From HGM04593 sp045634085 (lineage in GTDB: Bacteria > Bacteroidota > Bacteroidia > Bacteroidales > Bacteroidaceae), in NCBI GenBank assembly GCA_045634085.1, contig JAZQZM010000074.1, positions 1-13,106 of the forward strand: a stretch of DNA of 13,106 bases. The letters are read 5' to 3'. Positions 6,762 to 11,924 of the stretch are shown here, piece after piece. Each line of letters begins with the position of its first letter. The stretch's first letter is position 1. A program made the position numbers and the translations under genes. The notes beneath the pieces were generated by a model, which worked only from the letters and a program-made list of their open reading frames with translations, ran no database searches and was not told the DNA's origin.

Positions 6762-7790
6762 ATGGAGAATAAGGATGTTTATATATTGGCGATTGAGTCA
6801 TCATGCGATGATACTTCGGCTGCGGTCATGTGTGGCGATGTAGTGCTGTCCAATGTCACTGCCAGTCAGGCTGTGCACGAACAGTATGGTGGAGTGGTAC
6901 CGGAGTTGGCATCGCGTGCACATGAACAGAATATCGTGCCGGTTGTAGATGCTGCACTCAAGAGAGCCGGTGTTGAAAAGGAACAGCTCAGTGCCATTGC
7001 TTTCACCCGTGGCCCCGGCCTCATGGGCTCTTTGCTTGTGGGGGTCTCCTTTGCCAAAGGCCTTGCGGCGTCATTGGGTATTCCCATGGTTGAGGTCAAC
7101 CATTTGCAGGGGCACATAATGGCGCACTTTATTAAGGAGGAGGGTGTAGAGTTCAAGACTCCCGACTTTCCGTTCCTTTGCCTTATGGTTTCGGGCGGCA
7201 ATTCGCAGATAGTGAAGGTGAACAGTTATAAGGATATGGAGATTGTCGGTCAGACGATTGATGATGCTGCCGGCGAGGCTATGGATAAATGTGCCAAGGT
7301 CATGGGACTCGGTTATCCCGGAGGGCCTATTATTGACCGTCTGGCGCGTCAGGGCAATCCCAAGGCGTATGCATTCAGCAAACCTCATATCCCAGGCTAT
7401 GACTACAGTTTCAGCGGTCTCAAGACTTCGTTCCTGTATACTCTGCGCAAGCTCGTTGCCGAGGATGAGAACTATGTCGAGAACCACAAGGAGGACCTGG
7501 CTGCTTCGTTTGAGGCGACAGTCGTTGCAATATTGATGGATAAACTTTATAAGGCGTCGAAGGCATTTGGTATCAAGCGTATTGCGTTGTCGGGCGGTGT
7601 CTCGGCCAATACGGCGCTGCGTCAGGCATATCACGACTATGCGAAGCGCTATGGATGGGATATCTACATCCCCAAATTCGGCTTTACGACGGATAATGCC
7701 GCAATGATAGGTATTGTAGGTTACTATAAATATCTTGATGGCGATTTCTGTGCAATGGACCAGCCGGCCTTTACGCGTACGACATTATAA
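6762..7790 (+). CDS. tsaD: tRNA N6-adenosine threonylcarbamoyltransferase
   Basis: TsaD (formerly Gcp/YgjD) transfers the threonylcarbamoyl group from threonylcarbamoyl-AMP to A37 of tRNAs that read ANN codons, working with TsaB and TsaE in the cytosol. The 342 residues are full length for the family. Visible motifs: IESSCDDTSAAV at 11-22 (the ASKHA phosphate-1 region), HLQGH with metal-binding His114 and His118, SGGNSQIV at 144-151, the DDAAGEAMDKCAKVMGLGYP stretch near 167-186, SGGVSANTALR, and TTDNAAMIG with the likely third metal ligand Asp311. The ATG at 6762 gives the expected N-terminus MENKDVYILAIESS. It is the first gene of a plus-strand run, 12 bases before the PncC/CinA gene, and diverges from the acetyltransferase gene. 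Assignment is firm. Confidence 0.96.
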   Translation: MENKDVYILAIESSCDDTSAAVMCGDVVLSNVTASQAVHEQYGGVVPELASRAHEQNIVPVVDAALKRAGVEKEQLSAIAFTRGPGLMGSLLVGVSFAKGLAASLGIPMVEVNHLQGHIMAHFIKEEGVEFKTPDFPFLCLMVSGGNSQIVKVNSYKDMEIVGQTIDDAAGEAMDKCAKVMGLGYPGGPIIDRLARQGNPKAYAFSKPHIPGYDYSFSGLKTSFLYTLRKLVAEDENYVENHKEDLAASFEATVVAILMDKLYKASKAFGIKRIALSGGVSANTALRQAYHDYAKRYGWDIYIPKFGFTTDNAAMIGIVGYYKYLDGDFCAMDQPAFTRTTL

Positions 7791-7802
7791 TAATGTAAAT
7801 GT

Positions 7803-8324
7803 ATGAGTGGCAATGCTGTGATAAAAGGGCGTGCGGCCGAACTTGTTGCGCTGTTGCAGCAATGTGGGCTTACGGTTGCCACGGCCGAGAGCTGTACAGG
7901 CGGTTCGGTGGCTGCCGCAATAACATCGGTACCCGGTTGTTCGTCAGTGATGTTGGGCGGCGTGGTGGCCTATCACAACAGAGTCAAGGCAAAGGTGCTT
8001 GGCGTTGATGAGGTACTGCTTGAGGCGTTTGGTGCAGTCAGTGAACCAGTAGTGAGAGAGATGGTTACAGGTGTAGCGGCCCTTACAGGTGCCGATTGCG
8101 CTGTTGCGACATCGGGTGTTGCCGGTCCTGGCGGAGGTACTCAGGAAAAGCCTGTCGGTACGGTGTGGGTGGCCTTGAAAGTATGTGATGAGGTGGAAAC
8201 GACATTGTTGAATCTTGGCGATGACGGTAGGGATGCCAATATAGATAATTGTGTGTGTGAGGTGCTTGGACTTTTGCACGATTTGCTGGTAAGGCGAATG
8301 CATGTTCAGGGAAAGGATTTTTAA
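7803..8324 (+). CDS. pncC: Nicotinamide-nucleotide amidase (CinA C-terminal domain, PncC-type)
   Basis: This 173-residue protein is the stand-alone CinA C-terminal domain, which deamidates nicotinamide mononucleotide to nicotinic acid mononucleotide in the pyridine-nucleotide salvage cycle. Seen here: TAESCTGG at 27-34 with the likely nucleophile Ser30, VVAYHNRVK at 54-62 supplying the Tyr and Lys of the active site, and SGVAGPGGGTQEKPVGTVWV, the family's Gly-rich signature. There is no N-terminal molybdopterin-binding (COG1058) half, so this is the short form and not full CinA. It follows tsaD by 12 bases with no promoter or terminator between, so the two are very likely co-transcribed. The start at 7803 puts the domain at its usual N-terminus. 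Confidence 0.9.
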   Translation: MSGNAVIKGRAAELVALLQQCGLTVATAESCTGGSVAAAITSVPGCSSVMLGGVVAYHNRVKAKVLGVDEVLLEAFGAVSEPVVREMVTGVAALTGADCAVATSGVAGPGGGTQEKPVGTVWVALKVCDEVETTLLNLGDDGRDANIDNCVCEVLGLLHDLLVRRMHVQGKDF

Positions 8325-8362
8325 TATTTTACAATGAGTTATTAAAAATAATTGGTCTTTTG

Positions 8363-8394
8363 TTTGCATGATTGTGTGAAATCCTATATCTTTG
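8363..8394 (+). promoter_or_regulatory. Strong Bacteroidetes promoter for rpmB-rpmG-DUF4295
   Basis: TTTG (8363-8366), a 20-base spacer, and TATCTTTG (8387-8394) match both boxes of the Bacteroidetes consensus at normal spacing. The start would be near 8401, with a leader of about 44 A-rich bases before rpmB. This is the best promoter in the window. Confidence 0.85.
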
Positions 8395-8444
8395 CACTCT
8401 GTTTTGAGTAGGTATCAAAAGAATAAACAAAAAAATATATAGAG

Positions 8445-8705
8445 ATGTCTAAGATTTGTCAAATCACCGGTAAGAAAGCTATGGTGGGTAACAATGTTTC
8501 ACACTCAAACAGAAAGACAAAGCGTCTTTTCAATGTGAACTTGTTCAAGAAGAAATTCTTCTATGTAGAAGAAAATTGTTGGATTCAGTTGCGCGTGAGT
8601 GCAGCGGGGTTGAAAACTATTAACCGAGTAGGTCTCGATGCGGCTTTGAAGGCTGCTGTTAAGAATGGCCACGTTGCTTGGGAGGAAATTAAAGTACTCG
8701 ATTAA
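8445..8705 (+). CDS. rpmB: 50S ribosomal protein L28 (bL28)
   Basis: This 86-residue basic protein begins MSKICQITGKKAMVGNNVSH, the classic bL28 start (C-Q-x-TGK-x, GNNxSH), followed by KTKRLFNVNLFKKKFF and the LRVSAAGLKTINRVGLD stretch. It binds 23S rRNA in the large subunit. Only two cysteines are present, and not as a CxxC/CxxC pair, so it is the zinc-free form. The ATG at 8445 has only a weak AGAG before it. It is the first gene of a three-gene unit with rpmG 18 bases downstream. Confidence 0.97.
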   Translation: MSKICQITGKKAMVGNNVSHSNRKTKRLFNVNLFKKKFFYVEENCWIQLRVSAAGLKTINRVGLDAALKAAVKNGHVAWEEIKVLD

Positions 8706-8707
8706 TT

Positions 8708-8715
8708 AAAGGAGG
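8708..8715 (+). promoter_or_regulatory. Full Shine-Dalgarno sequence of rpmG
   Basis: AAAGGAGG lies eight bases before the rpmG ATG at 8724, fully complementary to a CCTCC anti-Shine-Dalgarno. Other starts in the window have at most weak purine matches (rpmB AGAG, DUF4295 AAGAG), as is normal for Bacteroidetes, so this one stands out. Confidence 0.85.
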
Positions 8716-8723
8716 AAAGTAGT

Positions 8724-8912
8724 ATGGCTAAGAAGGTAAAAGGAAATCGTGTTCAGGTGATACTTGAGTGCACCGAGCAGAAGGGTAGCGGTGTTCCAGG
8801 TATGTCTCGTTACATCACCACAAAGAACCGCAAGAACACAACAGAGCGTTTGGAGTTGAAGAAATACAACCCATATTTGAAGAGAGTAACTGTTCACAAA
8901 GAAATTAAGTAA
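8724..8912 (+). CDS. rpmG: 50S ribosomal protein L33 (bL33)
   Basis: This 62-residue protein, MAKKVKGNRVQVILECTEQK followed by GMSRYITTKNRKNTTERLELKKYNP and YLKRVTVHKEIK, carries the bL33 core (R-V-x-I-x-L-x-C, Y-x-T-x-KN, L-x-LKKY-x-P). It binds near the E site of the large subunit. The paired cysteines of zinc-binding L33 are missing (one Cys only), so it is the C-minus form, matching the C-minus L28 upstream. It is translated from an unusually strong Shine-Dalgarno and is followed six bases later by the DUF4295 gene. Confidence 0.97.
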   Translation: MAKKVKGNRVQVILECTEQKGSGVPGMSRYITTKNRKNTTERLELKKYNPYLKRVTVHKEIK

Positions 8913-8918
8913 TAAGAG

Positions 8919-9071
8919 ATGGCTAAGAAAGCAGTGGCAACCCTCCAGACAGGTGATAAGGAGAAGTTTGTAAAGGTTGTTAAATTGGTTAAATCACCCA
9001 AGACCGGTGCTTATATGTTCTCTGAGGAAATGATGCCCCAGGGTAAAGCAGACGAGGCTTTGAAGAAGTAA
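8919..9071 (+). CDS. DUF4295 family small protein
   Basis: A 50-residue basic protein, MAKKAVATLQTGDKEKFVKV followed by VKLVKSPKTGAYMFSEEMMP and QGKADEALKK. From memory this is DUF4295, a family found in Bacteroidetes directly after rpmB-rpmG; size, start (MAKKAVATLQ) and place all fit. The six-base gap to rpmG and shared promoter and terminator make it the third gene of the ribosomal unit. Its setting and basic charge suggest a phylum-specific ribosomal or ribosome-associated protein, but that is inference and no function is assigned. In many Bacteroidales ftsY follows; here a terminator and a convergent gene follow instead. Confidence 0.88.
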   Translation: MAKKAVATLQTGDKEKFVKVVKLVKSPKTGAYMFSEEMMPQGKADEALKK

Positions 9072-9095
9072 TTATTGCCGTGAGGCTTTAGATAG

Positions 9096-9132
9096 AAAAG
9101 AAGGATAGCGATGAGCTTTCCTTCTTTTTTTT
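9096..9132 (+). terminator. Intrinsic terminator of the rpmB-rpmG-DUF4295 unit
   Basis: AAAAGAAGGA (9096-9105) pairs with TCCTTCTTTT (9119-9128), with an inner AGC/GCT (9107-9109 with 9115-9117), followed by a run to eight T in total. It starts 25 bases past the DUF4295 stop. The A-run on the left arm could also help end the convergent minus-strand gene. Confidence 0.8.
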
Positions 9133-9133
9133 G

Positions 9134-9937
9134 TTATGCCTTCAACCACGTTAGTTTTGCAAGGCTGTGTATTGGCAAGAGTGGAATAATGAGTGGAGTG
9201 TGTTTTGTGTATTCCTGAAAATTGGGGTTGCTTCCGTAGATGTCGGCTTGTCGCAACTCGAGGCGGCGTGCCCCACTTAACATCACGTATATGATTCCGC
9301 CGAATCCGAGTGATGCTATGAACCATTGCCACGGCGTGCAGTTTGCGCTAAAGCAGGTTATAAAGCTTCCGCTCCAGATGATCAGTTCTCCAAAATAGTT
9401 CGGGCAGCGTACGATGCGATAGAGTCCGTTGTCTACATAAAGATTGGGGCTTCTCTTCTTTGCAATGCTTTTTTGTACGTCTGCAACGGTTTCTATTGTA
9501 AGGCCTATGATGGCGATTATTGCACCTGTCCACACCCATGCATCGTTGGTTGTCGTTCCTGTTTTGAGGTTGTGTAGGTAGAATGTTGTTGGGCTTGTTT
9601 GTCCGATGTATAGCAGTGCGCACGAAATCCAGATCATCAACATTGTTTTCGTTGATTTTTTCTCTGCCTTGTCCGGTTGGTAGAGGATTTTCTTGTATGA
9701 TGCAGAGCTTTTTTCGCGGATAAGAAGGTAGGTTGCTAAGCGTAGCCCATATATGAATAATGTGCAACAGAAGATTATTGCGGGTAATGTTATGTTGTTG
9801 GCGAAGATTATTATTGTTGTTGTGGCAAGTGCGGCGATAGCAAGTCCATAGCCGATGCTGAAGAAATAGATGAAATAAATCCATCCGACTGCAGATGCTG
9901 TGAGTGAAACAATTAAAAGAATCCAAAGGTAGTCCAT
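9134..9937 (-). CDS. DUF1295 membrane protein (steroid 5-alpha-reductase/ICMT-like fold)
   Basis: This 267-residue polytopic membrane protein has hydrophobic segments at about 5-25, 28-46, 50-72, 98-112, 134-152, 182-198 and 204-222. The signature DNGLYRIVRCPNYFGELI at 169-186 is the conserved C-terminal motif of the DUF1295 family, related to steroid 5-alpha-reductase and isoprenylcysteine methyltransferase folds, which use NADPH or S-adenosylmethionine at the cytosolic face. The charged KKILYQPDKAEKK loop at 82-94 and a C-terminal YTKHTPLIIPLLP complete the family layout. Bacterial members have no established substrate, so none is given. It stands alone: its stop abuts the T-run of the ribosomal terminator, and upstream is a 323-base gene-free stretch. 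No TAnnTTTG box is clear before its ATG. Confidence 0.85.
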   Translation of the reverse strand: MDYLWILLIVSLTASAVGWIYFIYFFSIGYGLAIAALATTTIIIFANNITLPAIIFCCTLFIYGLRLATYLLIREKSSASYKKILYQPDKAEKKSTKTMLMIWISCALLYIGQTSPTTFYLHNLKTGTTTNDAWVWTGAIIAIIGLTIETVADVQKSIAKKRSPNLYVDNGLYRIVRCPNYFGELIIWSGSFITCFSANCTPWQWFIASLGFGGIIYVMLSGARRLELRQADIYGSNPNFQEYTKHTPLIIPLLPIHSLAKLTWLKA

Positions 9938-10120
9938 TGTCTGCTATTTTTCTATAATAACACGGAGGGTGGACTTTCTGTTTTGACTTTCTTGTTTGTT
10001 TGGGATTGATTTCGGGGTTTGCGTTTCTTGGTGATTTTGCTTTTGGAATTTAGCAATTAGCTATGCGACCTTTTTTATATGATTTTTCAAGCAGTCGCAG
10101 GAAGTCGCAATTTTATTCTT

Positions 10121-10156
10121 CGGTACCCGAGCGATTCGAACCCTCGGACATCGCTT
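10121..10156 (-). pseudogene. Possible tRNA 3'-end remnant (T-arm-like hairpin)
   Basis: On the minus strand CCGAGGGTTCGAATCGCTCGG resembles a T-arm: loop TTCGAAT with stem GAGGG/CGCTC (four of five pairs), followed by a 7-base acceptor-like GGGTACC and G. No matching D-arm, anticodon arm or 5' acceptor strand is present. It shares GATTCGAACCC and a following CGG with the intact tRNA-Ser 105 bases away, but the acceptor differs. It could also be just an extended hairpin. Confidence 0.35.
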
Positions 10157-10223
10157 GCTTTTTCTGCTTTTAAAATGCTTTTAAATTGATTTTCAACGAA
10201 TTATGTAGTTGGAAAATGCAAAT

Positions 10224-10257
10224 AAAAAAAGCAGACTTCGAAGTGAAATCTGCTTTT
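10224..10257 (-). terminator. Intrinsic terminator of tRNA-Ser
   Basis: On the minus strand AAAAGCAGA pairs with TCTGCTTTT (plus 10249-10257 with 10227-10235), and the run of T continues to seven (plus A at 10224-10230). It begins four bases past the tRNA 3' end. Confidence 0.8.
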
Positions 10258-10260
10258 CAG

Positions 10261-10345
10261 CGGAGAGAGAGGGATTCGAACCCCCGGTACCTCTCGGTAC
10301 GTCGGTTTTCAAGACCGGTGCAATCGACCACTCTGCCACCTCTCC
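10261..10345 (-). tRNA. tRNA-Ser(UGA)
   Basis: This 85-base class II tRNA on the minus strand has acceptor GGAGAGG (5') with TCTCTCC (3') and discriminator G. The anticodon loop CTTGAAA has anticodon TGA (plus 10309-10311). A long variable arm GTACCGAGAGGTAC and T-loop TTCGAAT in GGGGG/CCCTC are also clear. UGA reads UCA and other UCN serine codons. The long variable arm and G discriminator fit serine. The outermost anticodon-stem pair is a C-A mismatch (10318 with 10302). CCA is not encoded and would be added after transcription. Confidence 0.95.
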
Positions 10346-10392
10346 AAGAGCTGTTTTTCAACGAAAATGTGGTCTCTTTTCGTTTGATGATG

Positions 10393-10423
10393 CAAAGGTA
10401 TATCAAAAAAATATCACGTGCAA
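10393..10423 (-). promoter_or_regulatory. Promoter of tRNA-Ser
   Basis: CAAAGGTA at 10393-10400 reads TACCTTTG on the minus strand, a full -7 match. CAA at 10421-10423 gives a -33 TTG at 20-base spacing. Transcription would start near 10386, 40 bases before the mature tRNA. Confidence 0.65.
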
Positions 10424-10495
10424 GTCTTTTGGGTAAAAAAATGAAAAAATCGCATTTTTTTTCGCTTTGCATTATCAAATACCACTAAAAAGTGC

Positions 10496-10503
10496 TATTT
10501 TTG
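10496..10503 (+). promoter_or_regulatory. -7 box for the glycosyltransferase gene
   Basis: TATTTTTG is a full match to TAnnTTTG. The best -33 TTTG (10466-10469) is 26 bases away, which is long. A small inverted repeat, CACT/AGTG (10483-10494), lies just before the box. A start near 10510 means an ATG at 10511 would be at the very 5' end of the mRNA, which supports the ATG at 10550 as the real start. Confidence 0.6.
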
Positions 10504-10549
10504 TTATGATATGGTGGCTTTTTGTGGTTACCGGAATTTGTTTGTGAAG

Positions 10550-11695
10550 ATGAAGATTGGTTTTGATGGTAAGCGCGCGGCGCAGAATTTTACAGGATTG
10601 GGAAATTATAGCCGGTATGCCCTTGAGGCTCTCTTGCGCTATTACCCCAATGAGGAGTATGCTGTCTATATTCCAAAGGATGTGTCTAATCCAAAATTCG
10701 AGGATATTCTGTGTGAGTCGGGTGGTGCGGTGAAAAAGGTGCTGCCTGCAGGCGCTTTTGCCCGCAAGTTCAAATCCTTGTGGCGCGTGTGGGGTGTGAC
10801 CGATGAGTTTGCGGCCGATGGTATCCGGTTGTATCACGGCTTGAGCAATGAGCTGCCGTTGAATATACGTTCGGTTTCTTCCACGGTGAAGAGTGTGGTT
10901 ACCATTCACGATGTGATTTTCAGGCGTCTGCCCTCGTGTTATCCGTTTGTTGACCGCTGTATCTATGACTATAAGTTCAGGCGTGCCTGCAGGAATGCCG
11001 ACCATATAATAGCGGTGAGTGAATGTACCAAGCGCGACATTGTCAAGGACTATGGTGTTGCGCCCGAGAAGGTCTCTGTCATTTATCAGGGCTGTGATCC
11101 CCTGTTTTCGCAACAGGTCGCTCCTGAAAGGATTGCCGAGGTGAGGGAGAAATATTCCCTGCCCGATAAATTTGTTGTGTCGGTGGGCACCATTGAGGAA
11201 CGAAAGAATTTGCTTTCTGTGGTCAGGGCTCTGCTTGAACTCCCCGGGGATATTCATCTTGTTGCTGTGGGCCGTCGTACAAAGTATACCTCTCTCGTTG
11301 ACAGGTTTGTTGCCGAAAATGGTCTTTCCCACAGGGTGCATATGTTGCACGGCGTCCCTTATGCCGATTTGCCTGTCATTTACCAATGTGCATCGGTGTT
11401 TGCCTATATGTCATTGTATGAGGGTTTTGGAATACCGTTGCTCGAGGCTTTGAACTCCCGCCTGCCGGTGGTGGCCGCTACGGGCTCCTGTCTCGAAGAG
11501 GCCGGTGGCCCCGGGTCCATATATGTGGAGCCTTTTGATGCTGCAGCGATAGCAGCTGCAGTGGAGCGCTGTCTTGAGCCTGCTGTGAGGGATGTGATGA
11601 TTGCCGCCGGGCTTGAGTGGGCTTCACGTTTTTCTATGGAGCAATTTGCACGTGAGACAATGCGGTGCTATAATATGTTGCTTGGAATGAAATAG
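10550..11695 (+). CDS. Glycosyltransferase, GT4 family (GT-B fold)
   Basis: This 381-residue enzyme would move a sugar from a nucleotide donor to a glycan or lipid acceptor in the cytosol. The start MKIGFDGKRAAQNFTGLGNY carries the Gly-rich loop of the N-terminal Rossmann half. TIHDVIF (118-124) and IIAVSECTKRDIV (153-165) are GT4 hallmarks. The C-terminal donor half begins near FVVSVGTIEERKN (208-220) and has the EX7E motif EGFGIPLLE (Glu291 and Glu299) and LPVVAA. Length is normal. An in-frame ATG 39 bases upstream (10511) is disfavoured because it coincides with the predicted transcription start. The gene stands alone with its own promoter, not in a capsule or O-antigen cluster, so the product glycan cannot be named. 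No terminator is clear before pflB. Confidence 0.9.
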   Translation: MKIGFDGKRAAQNFTGLGNYSRYALEALLRYYPNEEYAVYIPKDVSNPKFEDILCESGGAVKKVLPAGAFARKFKSLWRVWGVTDEFAADGIRLYHGLSNELPLNIRSVSSTVKSVVTIHDVIFRRLPSCYPFVDRCIYDYKFRRACRNADHIIAVSECTKRDIVKDYGVAPEKVSVIYQGCDPLFSQQVAPERIAEVREKYSLPDKFVVSVGTIEERKNLLSVVRALLELPGDIHLVAVGRRTKYTSLVDRFVAENGLSHRVHMLHGVPYADLPVIYQCASVFAYMSLYEGFGIPLLEALNSRLPVVAATGSCLEEAGGPGSIYVEPFDAAAIAAAVERCLEPAVRDVMIAAGLEWASRFSMEQFARETMRCYNMLLGMK

Positions 11696-11816
11696 GCTTT
11701 TTGTGCAGGCTTTGTGTGACATTTTCAACAAATTTGTCAATTGTAATGGTTTTATAATATGAAATCATTGTAAAAATGAAATAAATTAAAAAATAATCGT
11801 AATTATATAGAAAATT

Positions 11817-11850
11817 TTTGTGTAGTATATTTCAAAATTTATTATCTTTG
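11817..11850 (+). promoter_or_regulatory. Promoter of pflB
   Basis: TATCTTTG at 11843-11850 is a full -7 match, with TTTG at 11817-11820 as the -33 box at 22-base spacing, all within very A/T-rich DNA. Transcription would start near 11857, giving a leader of about 68 bases with the structures at 11861-11896. Confidence 0.75.
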
Positions 11851-11860
11851 CGGAGCAATA

Positions 11861-11896
11861 GGGGGAGACATGGGTGCTTCTCCTGTTACGGAGTGA
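11861..11896 (+). promoter_or_regulatory. pflB leader: mini-ORF and two alternative hairpins
   Basis: GGAGA (11864-11868) can pair with TCTCC (11879-11883), or CTCC (11880-11883) can pair with GGAG (11890-11893); the two use the same bases, so only one can form. An ATG at 11870 opens an 8-codon frame MGASPVTE ending with TGA at 11894-11896, preceded by the purine block GGGGGAGA. This may be a translated leader that controls which hairpin forms; the role is inference. Confidence 0.4.
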
Positions 11897-11924
11897 ATTT
11901 TAAACCATATATCATATAAAAACT

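Larger units (their letters stand above)
9938..10260. other. Gene-free stretch between DUF1295 and tRNA-Ser
   Basis: No coding frame with recognisable protein character is seen on either strand. It contains a tRNA-like T-arm remnant (10121-10156), two copies of AGTCGCA (10093-10099 and 10103-10109), two adjacent copies of TGCTTTTAAA (10165-10174 and 10176-10185), and the tRNA terminator at 10224-10257. The mix of T-rich and degenerate repeats suggests a decayed region. Confidence 0.55.

Noticed and set aside
7071..7634. 187-codon minus-strand frame inside tsaD
   Set aside because: tsaD is unmistakable on the plus strand; the antisense frame has no recognisable motif and no start region of its own.
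8317..8349. A/T-only inverted repeat after pncC (10 pairs)
   Set aside because: It has no G-C pairs in the stem, overlaps the stop codon, and has no T-run after it, so I do not call it a terminator. pncC may read through into the rpmB unit.
10441..10463. AAAAAAT/ATTTTTT hairpin as a terminator before the glycosyltransferase
   Set aside because: The stem is A/T only with a 3-base loop, and the nearest upstream gene is a tRNA on the other strand, so no plus-strand transcript needs ending there.
10475..11386. 303-codon minus-strand frame opposite the glycosyltransferase
   Set aside because: The plus strand carries clear GT4 motifs in order; the antisense frame is a shadow rich in His, Asn and Thr with no domain character.
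11717..11739. TGACA...TGTCA repeat and ACAAATTTGT palindrome upstream of pflB as a CRP/FNR-type site
   Set aside because: It lies about 100 bases upstream of the -33 box and does not match a known site well. A/T-rich DNA gives such palindromes by chance.
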